Shown piece by piece: positions 47,741 to 58,663 of a stretch of 64,000 nucleotides of DNA. A program made the translations under genes and the position numbers. A model generated the notes under the pieces. The model had not been told where the DNA came from, made no database searches, and worked only from the letters and a program-made list of their open reading frames with translations. Source of the DNA: Crotophaga sulcirostris (lineage: Eukaryota; Chordata; Aves; Cuculiformes; Crotophagidae); the NCBI GenBank assembly GCA_013397455.1, contig VYZB01000282.1, positions 379,621 through 443,620 on the forward strand, read 5' to 3'. Positions within the stretch are counted from its first letter, which is position 1; the number at the start of each line of letters is the position of its first letter.

Positions 47741-50700
47741 TTCTAATTTTTTCTAAGAGTTTCTGTGTGTCTGTACACAGTACGTCTCTGATCATCTAGA
47801 TGGTTCATTCCTATAGCCTAAGAGGTCCTTTTCTCTGTTGCTCAAAAGATAAAAAAATATGGATTTTTAGGTATCTCCATTTGCTGTGTTCTCTGAAAGA
47901 CATATCTGAGAGGTTTGATCCTAAGTTTGTGCAAAAGCCCTCAGAAAACCTCCGCACTCCATAAAGCACCTCCATAACTACTCTAAATTAGAAAACTTTG
48001 AAGACACTGGAAAATATGGAACATTGATTTTGTTTAGAAATTGCTTTCTTTGGGAATCCACATTTTCTGGGCTGTTCTAAATTATTTTGTCATGAACATG
48101 TGTGAAAGTAGAGAGCACATAATACGTTACAGTTTGTTTTCTGTCTATTGCTTGAAAGACATCTGTATCTATACCATTGAAGAGAGAAACTTAAAAGTAT
48201 GCAAGTCATGGAGGAAAAGTTAAAACAGCTTTCTGTGGGAGCACTAGTCCTCTAACTGTTATGATTTCAGTACTGATCATGAACTATGTATCCTAGTTCA
48301 AACTGTGAAAATATACCATGACATTAAGGTTGTTACAAACCCTGTATCAAAGAAAACAACTTGTATTAGAGACATTAGTTTTTAAATACTGCCCTTTTTC
48401 TCAAAAAAATTAATTGTTTAAAATATTAATAAGCAGGTTTATTTATGATATTACATTATGTCTAAACAAGTTAGACAAATTCCTCTCAAAAAAGTCACTG
48501 AAAAACACTTGGATACCTCAGTGACAGTCTGATTTCAGTTTTGCAAACATTACTGCATACTTTATTATAAGTGATCTTTGTAGTTTGTTGTTTTCAAAGC
48601 AAATCTCATGATTTGAAGCTGTTGTGGCCCATTCTCTCATTTGTTTTTTGTTATCTACTACAAACATCAAAAGCAACCTTGTGACTGGGTCCCTGTCTAC
48701 AAATAACAACAATAAAGGGCTCACTTTGCACGTTATGTAGAGGTCACAGATACCAAAAATTTTTCCACATGGGTTTGAAATTCTTTAATAAGATTTATAT
48801 GAACTGGTTAGCCCTTCCTGCAGCCCCTGGGATCCTCATTCTCAAAGAGAATTCAATACACCCAAGGGAAAGACATGTTACAGCTATTGCCTTGGTCTTC
48901 TACCATGTGGAAGAGAACCACCTTATTTTATTGATTTGCCAATCAGCTACTGCCACAGCAGGGCACTGATACCTAGAGCATGCTACAGTTTCCCCCTGCT
49001 ACTCATTTGAGCTCATCTGTTCTGAGAGCTTCTAGTGAAATCTTTGCTGCTTCTGCCACGACCTCTCAGTCTCGGAAGTCTCTGTGCCAACAGAGAGGTG
49101 CTTTGGCAAAGCGTTGCTCCTGAAAAAATATTACAGAAAAGGTTTATGATCTTGTTGGGGTGAAGCTGGTAAATTATAAGTTGTGCTAAACAAGGAACAT
49201 AAAAGATGTGCTCTTATAAGTATCGTCTAAGTGGAAGTGGTAGTTGGAGCTCAGCTTTTGGCAGACTTCTCCTCAATGCCTTGATACTACGCCTGGTTTG
49301 CCTCCACTGGTGGAGCTGGAAAGCAGTGGGAATGACACAAGGCATGTTCTAAAGGAAGTATTTTCAAAACAACCTTCCAAATGACTCTGTAATGGCTTAT
49401 TTTGGACAATTCACTCTCAGAGACAAAATCTGGAATAAGAAATCATGAACATTATTTAAGAAACTAATTTTTTTTAAGATCAAAATCCTGATGCAAAGGC
49501 AGAGTACATAGCTAACGCATTATTCCAGTGGTCTCAAGTAGTAGCTCATATGACTGGATAATGTTTTGTTGCAAGTGGGAAGAGATAATTTAATGGAATT
49601 TACAATATCCATACTTAGACTTACAAAGGAGATGCCAGCATTATTGACACTTAATGATAAAACCCTGGAGGAACTTCATGGGTTCCCTCTCCTTAATCTT
49701 CTTATCTCTGTATAGATAAATAAAAAGACTTTTTGCACCTTCTGCCAGCGATGATGATAAATTTACTTAAAATACTGTAGACACAACAGCTATGAATAAC
49801 TGATATAAACATATGCTTGAAAATCATATAACTATCTTGGTGTATAAAGAAGAAATACCCTATCATTTTTGTATTAAAAATAAAAAATAGGTAGTGAACC
49901 TAGGGAAAAACTATGTATCATGGAGATTTAAATTTATACTCTAGTCAGATTGTGAAACCAGTCATTTCACAAAATGACTGAAAATAGTAGAGAGACATCA
50001 CATGAGAACTTAGTTGCCAGTTATTTTGGGTTATTACTGAAGTAACATGGAAACCAATTTTCTACATGCATATTTTTTTAAAAAAACCCATAGGTTAATA
50101 TTTGTTTTTAAAATTATCAACAATAAATGTATTTTTTCATGAAGGAATGTTTACTTTTGCAATGAAGACTAATCTGATGCTGTCTATTACATTTCAACTT
50201 TATTTATTGACATTATATCTACCTGTTTATCTTTCAGCTACTGTTACGGTTTGCATAATCCTGATCTCCATCTGTATTAAACTGGACAAAGATGTCTCTG
50301 AGCAGGGGGAGTGAGGCAGAACAACTCCCAAAGTATATCATCTTAAGTGTGATCCCACCTCTCTGTAAAATGGCAAACAGGTTATTCTCAGTTCTTTTTC
50401 CAGTGGTGTGCTCCGATTCAGGTAATCCATAGGAATTTGATCAGGTGCATTGACTTCACATTTTACCTGCCTGAAGTGCATCGGTTGTGTTCTGTCAGCA
50501 TCATTGGTGTGAAATTTGGGATGTGAAGTCTTCCTGCATTGCTCACAGCAAGCTAGCATAAATAATTCACATCTTCTGGGGAACAATTCCAGGTAGTATT
50601 TACCTGGCTGAGGACTCTAGCAGCCAAAGCCTTCCTGGCTCCGGGACTCATTTGGATGGAGAAACCTGGTGCTTTGGAGGAATCTGCAGAGACATTAGGT

Positions 50701-53061
50701 CTGGAAAAGAGTTTATGATGGTTTTAATTCCTAGTGATAAAAACAGTTGATTTAAAGGAGATCCATTGGTGCAACAGGGATGGAAAGAGACAACCACACT
50801 GGATTGACAGATAAAGGTCACCCACAAAAGAGAGATTACCTCGGTGTGCCAAAGAGCTGTGCGTTATACATGATTCCTTCTAAAGTGAAGTATGACTCTC
50901 TTGGTAGAAAAATAAAATATCCAGGCTCTGTCAGAAGAGTATGATCTTGCATCTATGCTACAGGCTCATGTTTATCACTACCATTGGTATGCTTCACTGG
51001 CATGACCTGTTGAGGATGCCTTATTTTTCTTATGGGCCAGGATGAGCTAGGGCTATAAAAGCTCCCTGAAATCACTTCTGTGTTATATACAGATCCCTTT
51101 AGGTTTTCAGCATGGGGAGGAAAGTCCGTAGCTGAAGTACGACGTCTTTGCATCTCTCAGATATATCAAGATAAGAATGCATCATATGGAGAAGTTAGTG
51201 AATATAGACAAGGAGTGGAAACAGAATTGCTGTGGAAGTGCTTAGCTTTTCTGAAAAGACACAAACCATGGAGGCGTGGTGTGTGACTGAGAATGTCTGA
51301 CACCAAGACCCTGGACTACTCAAATTTGGGAAGTTCCCACTGGGATGAACAGCTTTTCTCCTCCCTCTCTAAGTGCTTCAAAGAAATCGACAGATGCACA
51401 CACACATGTTGATACATATATCTCAAGGTCCCTTGTGATATGAAATTAAAAATAGCTTGTTGGTATAGTTGAGTATTAGTTTGAGCACTTCAGGTACGAG
51501 AACTTAGACCTTTTTACATGTAAAGGACATGTGCATTTTCCAGGTAATAAGAGTCTACTTTTTCTTGCCTGTTATACTTCATCAGCATAATTAACAGTGT
51601 TTCATCATCATCTTCATCTTCAGGAATTTATTATGGAATAAGGAAGCATCTGAAGCTCTAATTAGTTCATTAAAATACTCACTTGGTCGGCTGAAGCCAA
51701 GTTGTTCGTGTAACATTTTTTTTATGAGCTACATGTTGATGAACTTGAGATCTATGGCTTAATTTGTGGGCAACAAGAGGATCTGGGTGGTATAAAAAAT
51801 CATTAAAACTTTAGTATAGTATCTCGATTTTTGAGCCATTTTGTTTTCTATTTGAAAAATCTGGTCAGTGGTTTGAGCATTTCCTAAGGGCTTCTGGTTT
51901 CTTTCTTCCCTGCCTTATACACAGAAGCTACTGGCTATCTTCATTGCAATTTCCAGCCCATTACTTTTGAAGAGTAATGGCAATTACAGGGAGCACCGAT
52001 AATGCCCTTGCTGTACTCTGGACTCTCACATTTGCTATTTTTTTTCTCATAGCCCTTTCTTATGTAGTGATATTTGCTAAGCTACTTTGATTTTATTTTC
52101 CTAAACAAGTTTCCAGTCTCTCTACTGAAAACGCGTAAGCTCTAATACAAACATCCAGGACTCAATATTTATTATTGTTATTTTTCAGTCTGATAATATT
52201 TTGGAGTTGAGCATATTTTCTGCGACTGGAATTGATTAAAGACTTATAAAATGAACCTATGCAACACCAAGATGCCTTACTGCAGTCATTGGGTATGTGA
52301 TGTAGTGGGAACGTGCCATTTTTTTGCCATGTAAATTAAAGGCAGACCAGGACAGGCAACCACTGGCCCTGGTGCTCTGGGAGCACTCCAAGAACAGCTT
52401 CATTTGTGCAGCTACACCAGAATTACCCTAACAATGATGTATTCACTATGGATAACCACAGAGTGACAATAGGAAGATGAAAGCATTGCCCTGTAGGAGC
52501 TGGTATAGACAAATCAAGCTGGTGGATCTGGCACTGTTAGGATCTACTGGCACAACTCCCTGTGTGGCAGAGCTGCCCACCAGGAACTCTGGCAGGGGAA
52601 CAGTGTTTACACCTACAGCCAGTCTGGACTTCTCTGATAAAGAGAAGTTTCAACACAGAAATGACAATTCGTCAAAGATAGAGTGTTTCAAAGCAGAAGC
52701 TTGAATGGATTAATGAAACCTCCTCTGTCGTGTCTGTGCCCCCAGATCCTGAAACAGGCAACTCTCTGCAGTCAGGGTGTGCTGTTAAACGCACACTTGG
52801 TTTCCCATCAGCTCACCAGTAACTTTTGAAAATCATCCTGTGCAATTGCAGCACAGGCATTAAACTGGCCGGGTGGACCTCGAAAAGACTGGAAACCTCA
52901 GCTCCTCTCCAAGCTCCTGGTTCTTTGTAAGGGACTCAGAAAATTTCTGGTGCTTGAGGTTCAGGCAATTCTAGCTTAATCTTATTTTAAAACACTTTGT
53001 GTTAGCTATTTGCTTATTTTAAAACAGAAAAAAATAATCACAAAATATTTTCTTGACCAGA
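47741..53061. other. Intergenic DNA, no gene recognised
   Basis: More than 5 kb without a gene I can support. The area 50330-51300 is less AT-rich and contains several 60-82 codon frames on both strands and a CTATAAAAG at 51053-51061, but no domain, splice structure or LTR ends. The area 52250-52900 is similarly mixed and may hide an old, unrecognisable repeat. Confidence 0.5.
51053..51061 (+). promoter_or_regulatory. TATA-like box
   Basis: CTATAAAAG in a moderately GC-containing context (CTAGGG before, CTCCC after). It could be a core promoter of a non-coding RNA or of an unrecognised LTR, or chance. No transcript evidence. Confidence 0.15.
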
Positions 53062-53187
53062 TTTGATGAGACCTTGAGCAGCCTGATCTACTGGGAGGTG
53101 TCCCTGCAAATGGCAGAGGGGTTGGAACTGGATGGACTTTAAGGTCCCTTTCAACCCAAAGCATTCTATCATACCATGATCCTATGA
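53062..53187 (+). mobile_element. CR1 LINE 3'-tip fragment
   Basis: Reads as the last 125 bp of a CR1. The order is a TTGAGCAGCCTGATCTACTG block, GGGAGGTGTCCCTGC, GGCAGAGGGGTTGGAACTGG and AAGGTCCCTTTCAACCCAAA, then degenerate octamers (CATTCTATCATACCATGATC). It is close in type to the longer copy at 57911-58663. No coding capacity. Confidence 0.92.
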
Positions 53188-56100
53188 AATGTCTTCTAGA
53201 AGTTCTTTCCTCAGTGACTCTCAAATCTGAATTTTGAGATGCTGAACCCATAACCTTCTTCACAATGTGGATGTAACTACTTTTACTTTTTGAAACACCA
53301 TGAACACAGCACTACTATTTGAACTGCAAAACTGTAAAATTTGGTTCTCTATCTCAAAACGTCTGCTTAAAGGTAAAATTTTCGGACATATCTAGGTTGC
53401 CTGTGACATTGTATTTTATAATTATTATTTTTAGTCTTTGTAGAATCAGCAACAACTGTTGAGATTATACAGATGCAAACATTTTATAATAGAAAAAAAC
53501 TGAAGGTATTATTTGTGTAAAATAGCTACTTATTTAACACTTTTCTTATCTGTGGCTTATCTTTTCTTAGTTTATATATTCTTAAACATAAACAAAAAAT
53601 ACTGCCTGCTTTATTACATAAAGCTTGGCCAAATGTGCACGTTATGGTTAAAATTGTCTGACATTATCCACAGTTTTCATGCAATTGCATTGCCTATAAT
53701 TTTACTAAATTTTAACTATTTTATCTGAAATCTTCCAGGCTGGTTCGTTGAGTTAGGATGTAATTTTATATGAAGGGTCAGTCAAAGGAACACAGCTAAT
53801 GAGATTGGGGTGCAAATGTAATTCTTGTATTGTTAATGTAGCCTGGCAATTTTTTTCCTGAGAAGCACTGATGCCTTGAAGCGTGAGGTGGGACTTGTGA
53901 GCCAGTGAGACTGAAGATCTCTTGGTGGGAAAGAGGAAAATGCTGAGAGAGAGGAGGGGTGGCAGAGCTGGCATGGATGAGAAGGTTAAACCACGACCAG
54001 GTGAATAAATGTGAACTACAGGGAGGAAAGCTTGGAGTGGAAGACTGGTTGTTTCAGATGAGGAGAGCTGGAACAACATCATATGAGAAGGAATTGAGGC
54101 TGAGTGGGAGAATGGTTTGAGATTTGGGTGAGGTCTGGACTCAAGTGGGAAGTCCAAGGTGAAGAAAATGCTATGCAGAGGGAAAATGGAGAAATGAATG
54201 CAAGCCAGGGATAAAAAAGAGGTGGGATATCTTGGTGATGAAATGCAAGAGGACAGCCCTGTATCTGTCCCTCAAAGAGGCTCTACAAAATAATTTCAGC
54301 AGTGTTACATCCCTCTTTCCACTGTTCTTGTTCGACTGTAATAATGCACTGTTATTGTGTGTGTTATTTTGTCAATGAAAGATATAGGTCTGTGAGCTTT
54401 AAAATTTCTTTTCCTGTCACAGAAATATAGTGGCCTGTGAAACCACAAGCATAGACAGAATTTCTACATTTTCAGTTTCCTTTTTTAAAAACCTAAAAAA
54501 TTCAATGCAAATCCATATAAAACAATTGTTGTTGAAAAGTCATACTTGGAGAAGTTAGAAAATATCACAATTAAGTGTGTTTATACAATCGTGATCCACC
54601 TACCCTTTAAACATTTATTATGATATAATCTTTATTTGTATAATGATATTTTCTTTCTAAAATTTTTTCTTCCTCCTTTGTTTTCGTCTTTTTTTTTTTT
54701 TTCTCCAAAGAACTATAGCTTTGTTCATTTAGTAGATGAAGGATTATGCTCCCAGGATGAATCAAGATGCTATGTTGATGGAAAGTCCCGTCACTTACTA
54801 GTCCTTGTTTATCCTGTTGTAAATGTGTGAAGGTTTGCATGAATAAGGTAGAGGAAACTATCAATTATACTACTCATGCATGTACAAAGAAATATAGAAA
54901 TAGTCTGAGCACTGCAAAAATTGCAGGACTGCAGATTTCTAAGAAGGAAAAAAATTAGTTTTTTTAAATGTTTCTTAAAACAGGTATCCTACACAAATTT
55001 CTTCAGCAGTATTGGTGAAAATATTTTGCCACCTCAGGTACGTGGAAAAGTTACTTTTTCTTCATTCTTCAGGCAGTGACATTCAACATGGTTATGACAG
55101 CTGAGCAATTTCTAGAATGGAGAGAAGAGCTAGGAAGGATAAGGAAGGTTTCACAGACTATGGGTAGAAAAGAGGAGCCTCTGAGAATGGTTTGTGGGAT
55201 GAGAATTAACACGCCAGAAATTGTGTATATCAAAACTGCAGTAGTTATAAAGATGCTACAACATAAGTTACATCCTCTGAAAGTTAAAAAGGGGAAATTT
55301 CAACTAAACCATGTGAGGTTTCTGGTAGGCCATGTGACCACTCACAACAGGTCACTTTTGGGGCAGTATTTCAGCAGAAAGTCTGATTTTTAAGTACAAT
55401 GGTCCCTTCATGGACATAGAGGAAAAGACCTCTTAGGTTCATAATCCCATTAGTTTTCCTGAAGGTTAATGGTTTGCACATAAGATCTTATATATGTCAC
55501 TAATGTATAGGTTCTTATTGTGGCAGCATTCCTTCTGAAATTAGTGAAAATTGCAGTAATTCAGTACTGATTCCAGGAGGGAAGGGAAAACTACCCCAAA
55601 CCTACTGTTTAACCTAGAATGCAGAACTAGAAGTTTGGTGAGTTGAGCACATTATCACATGCAAACATGTCGGTTATCACTGATTTCACTTTGCAAAAAA
55701 AAAGAGTAGAACCTCCATCTTCATCTTTCTTCAATATCCTGATATTTTACAAAAAGGCTTCCTACCAACAGAGCAGAAACGAAATAATTTGCATACATAC
55801 CCACAAGGTTCTATTATCAAGTGCTAAAAGGTCTGTTCCCGTTGCTCATGCTGATGAAGTTAAAACAATACAACCCCCTTTCTATTTCACAGTAATTAAA
55901 ATGTTAATTTGCTAAGAAGTTTTGCCACTTTTCTTAAAAGCTTCAAATTTCAACATGTAAATATCGGATTTTGAAAACCAGAAGCCTCACAGTGGGATAT
56001 GAAATCTGTGAGCCTGGATAATGCCTTTAAAACATTCAGGAGCAACAACAAAATACATTTTTGGACATGCCAGGAGTTAACTGTGATTAATTGCTTTTTT

Positions 56101-56449
56101 CACTCCAGCTTATTTCACAATTAAGATTTCTGTCTCAAGGAATTGTCTGTATAAAACGATATATCAAAGTTTAAATATCAGTAATAAAACGGTACAGGAA
56201 GATATTTTGTGACTACTTAGAACTGAAAGCATTTTATTGAAAAAGGCCTTGTTTTATTTGGCAGCCATCCATGACCTCCTACTGTTGACAAAACTAGCAG
56301 CAATTCCTATTTGAAGTGTAGCAGAAGATGATCCTGCTCAGCAGAAGCTGCTGCTTTAGAGCATTTACAGGATTTATCTCTAAATTAATATTTTCATCGA
56401 ACACTCTCACTATACACCTTACATAATCTTTAAATTATAGGAAAACGCT
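53188..56449. other. Intergenic DNA, no gene recognised
   Basis: No gene supported. The purine-rich tract is listed separately. The plus frame 55076-55393 (105 codons; MTxEQFLEWREELGRIRK near its start) has a more protein-like composition than most, but I recognise no family and see no exon boundaries that would extend it. Treated as a likely chance frame, not called. Confidence 0.5.
53880..54240. repeat. Purine-rich strand-biased tract
   Basis: For about 360 bp the plus strand is strongly A/G-biased (GAGAGAGAGGAGGGG, GGGAGGAAAGC, GATGAGGAGAGC, GGGAAAATGGAGAAATG). The reverse frame 53753-54157 is a Ser/Pro/Leu-rich translation of this bias, not a convincing gene. It might be an old repeat or a decayed purine microsatellite. 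Confidence 0.55.
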
Positions 56450-56800
56450 AGAAGGGTGTTCTGAGAGTCGGCTGCTGAAGTAATGCTGGAGATTTATAGC
56501 TCTCTGAAGTCGACATTTGTGACTGACCTACAGCACACCAGGGCTGCTATTTCCCTTTCCTGATTCAAGATAAGTGCAGCTGTCTGCAAATAAGCCTCCA
56601 GAGCCCATTAATGCCCAGTTCATTCCCTCATGGTAAATATGCACATCTCTGGCTTCACTTTTTAATGCTCTGTTGCTGTTAAGTTGAATAGAAAATTAGA
56701 TTTTCTATTTTTTCCTCCTTTAAAAATAAATTTTTCAGGCACCAAGGTAGCGAGGACTTTAAAGACTCCAGTACATACATTTATGTTTCTGTCGAAATAA
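56450..56800. promoter_or_regulatory. Candidate enhancer-like block
   Basis: Repeat-free, with recognisable developmental-factor motifs. These are an E-box CAGCTG (56577-56582), a POU-like TGCAAAT (56585-56591) 2 bp later and a homeodomain palindrome CATTAATG (56606-56613). CpGs are present (GAGTCGG, AAGTCGAC, GTAGCGAGG). No coding frame. The motifs are seen; enhancer function is inferred. Confidence 0.35.
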
Positions 56801-57004
56801 GTACTAAAGAAGAAAAGAAGCTATTTATACATTATAGACTGCGAAATCATATTTCACTTACTTGATGGATTTTTAATCTCTCTTAGTGTGGTCCCCTAGC
56901 TTCCTTGCATTTGTTGTGTGAAGCATACACAAGATACAACTAATTAACACAGTCATGTTCAGGATGTTAAGAATGTAAATATTAAAAGAAAAGAGAATAC
57001 ACAT

Positions 57005-57425
57005 TTTAAAAATGTCAAAACCCCCCCGATTCATTTGTCATCCGTGCCTCAATTTGTTTTTCATTAATAAAATATACATTGTTTTCCATTTGGAAAATTT
57101 ACTAGTGGCAACACATTCTGCGAGCAGCTTTGTCTCTTTAGAGATGAAGTCTTTGTTTAAGCACCGGGGATGGGTTTTTTGTGCCATTGTCTAATCTGTC
57201 AGATTGGATGAGCATGTGTGTTTAGGGGTGCAAAGATGTGCGGCCACACCTGCTGTGCAAAGCTGCGAACTCACAACTCTCCTGATCATTACAATGTGTT
57301 GTGCTCGGAGCTCCTTTGTTGTGATGGAGCTGCTGGTGGTTGCGTGGTTGAAGTGTCACAAGTGTCAGGCCTCATTACGGTCACTATAATCGCTCTAAAA
57401 TAACCTCTTATTTTGACCATTTAAT
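57005..57425. promoter_or_regulatory. Candidate enhancer-like block, motif dense
   Basis: About 420 bp between AT-rich flanks with raised GC and CpG and no repeats. Visible motifs include a 13-bp palindrome AATCTGTCAGATT (57193-57205) containing a MEIS/TGIF-type CTGTCA and followed by ATTGG. There is also an E-box CACCTG (57247-57252), a SOX-like ACAATG (57291-57296) and CCTTTGTT (57313-57320). Overlapping frames (57204-57389, 57218-57403) are Cys-rich but have no known domain. This is the second-best enhancer candidate after 8.4-9.2 kb. Inference only. Confidence 0.4.
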
Positions 57426-57910
57426 ATTGAAGAGTAGGAAATTAAAGGCTAGGTACCTAATAGATTTTGAGATGTTTGATGGATTGTTCACTGGGATTCA
57501 AAAGCACAAAACAAAAATTAAAAAGGTCTGTTAATACAGTAATATACATTATTCATCTGGAGTATAGTTTTTTAAACGATACCAATAATGCCATGCAAAC
57601 AGGTGACAAGCCATCTAGGTGGCATTTTAGAAAGTGATCAATATATTTTATGGAATTATTTCTTAGAGATAAGGTATTTAACAAGCTGAAATGATTCCTT
57701 AAGCTTATTTTTACTCTTTTTCCATGTTAATGCGTAACAAATTCCTTTGCCTTCAGTGCTCCATTGGGTTTAGTTTTCAATGTTTATGTTCAGGAAAAAT
57801 GAAATAATCTTGTTACTATTTGCATCACAGGTTTTATATTAGCTGATTACAGCGAAAACATCTATAAAATTTGGATCAGATTATTTCTGAGATTTTCAGT
57901 GCTAAATGGG
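57426..57910. other. Intergenic AT-rich DNA
   Basis: No gene, repeat or motif cluster recognised. Confidence 0.6.
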
Positions 57911-58663
57911 TTTGCACCTGGGTCGAAATGATCCCAAGCGCAAATACAGGCTGGGCTGAGAATGGATTGAGAGCAGCCATGAAAAAAAGGACTTGGGGTG
58001 TTGGTGGAAGAGAAGTTCAACATGAGCCGGCAATGTGCGCTTCCAGCCCAGAAACCAAACGTGTCCTGGACTGCATCCAGAGCAGCATGGGCAGCAGGGG
58101 AGGGAGGGGATTCTGCCCCTCTGCTCTGCTCTGGTGAGACCCCACCTGGACTCTGTGTCCAGTTCTGGAGTTGTCGGCACAGGAAGGACTTGGACCTGTT
58201 AGAGCTGGGGCAGAGGAGAACACAAACGTGATCCGAGGGCTGGAGCACCTCCCATACAAGGACAGGCTGAGAGGGTCAGAGTTGTTCAGCCTGGAGAAGA
58301 GAAGGCTCCGGGAAGACCTTTTTCAGCCTTCCAGTGCTGAAAGAGGCTCCAGGAAAGCTGGGGAGGGGCGTTTGATCAGGGAGTGCAGGGATAGGATGAG
58401 GAGGAACGGTTTTAAGCTGAAAGAGAGGAGATTGAGAAGAGATTTCAGCAACAAATGTTTTCCTATGAGGGTGGAGAGGCCCTGGCCCAGATTGCGCAGA
58501 GCAGTGGTGGCTGCTCCATCCTTGGAGGTGTTGAAGGCCAGGTTGGATGGGGCTTGGAGCCCCCTGATCCAGTGGGAGGTGTCCCTGCCCATGGCAGGGG
58601 AGTGGAACTGGATGGGCTTTGAGGTCCCTTTCAACCCAAACCACTGTATGATCGTACGATTCC
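57911..58663 (+). mobile_element. CR1 LINE 3' segment (reverse-transcriptase C terminus plus tail)
   Basis: About 750 bp, the clearest CR1 copy here. Translated, it shows the C-terminal region of the CR1 ORF2 protein in pieces: FNMSRQCALPAQK (frame at 57998-58231), then RGLEHLPYKDRLR, LFSLEKRRLREDL and NGFKLKERRLRRDF in a different frame (58171-58683), then APSLEVLKARLDGA. The frame change between the pieces shows at least one indel, so the 170-codon open frame is a relic, not a gene. It ends with AAGGTCCC-type tip and degenerate octamers near 58645-58663. The locally high GC comes from this element. Confidence 0.95.

Noticed and set aside
50330..51300. Possible solo LTR with TATA box
   Set aside because: No TG...CA ends, target-site duplication, polyadenylation signal in place or primer-binding site could be identified.
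53753..54157. 134-codon minus frame, Ser/Pro/Leu-rich
   Set aside because: It is the translation of a purine/pyrimidine-biased tract, which depletes stop codons on that strand.
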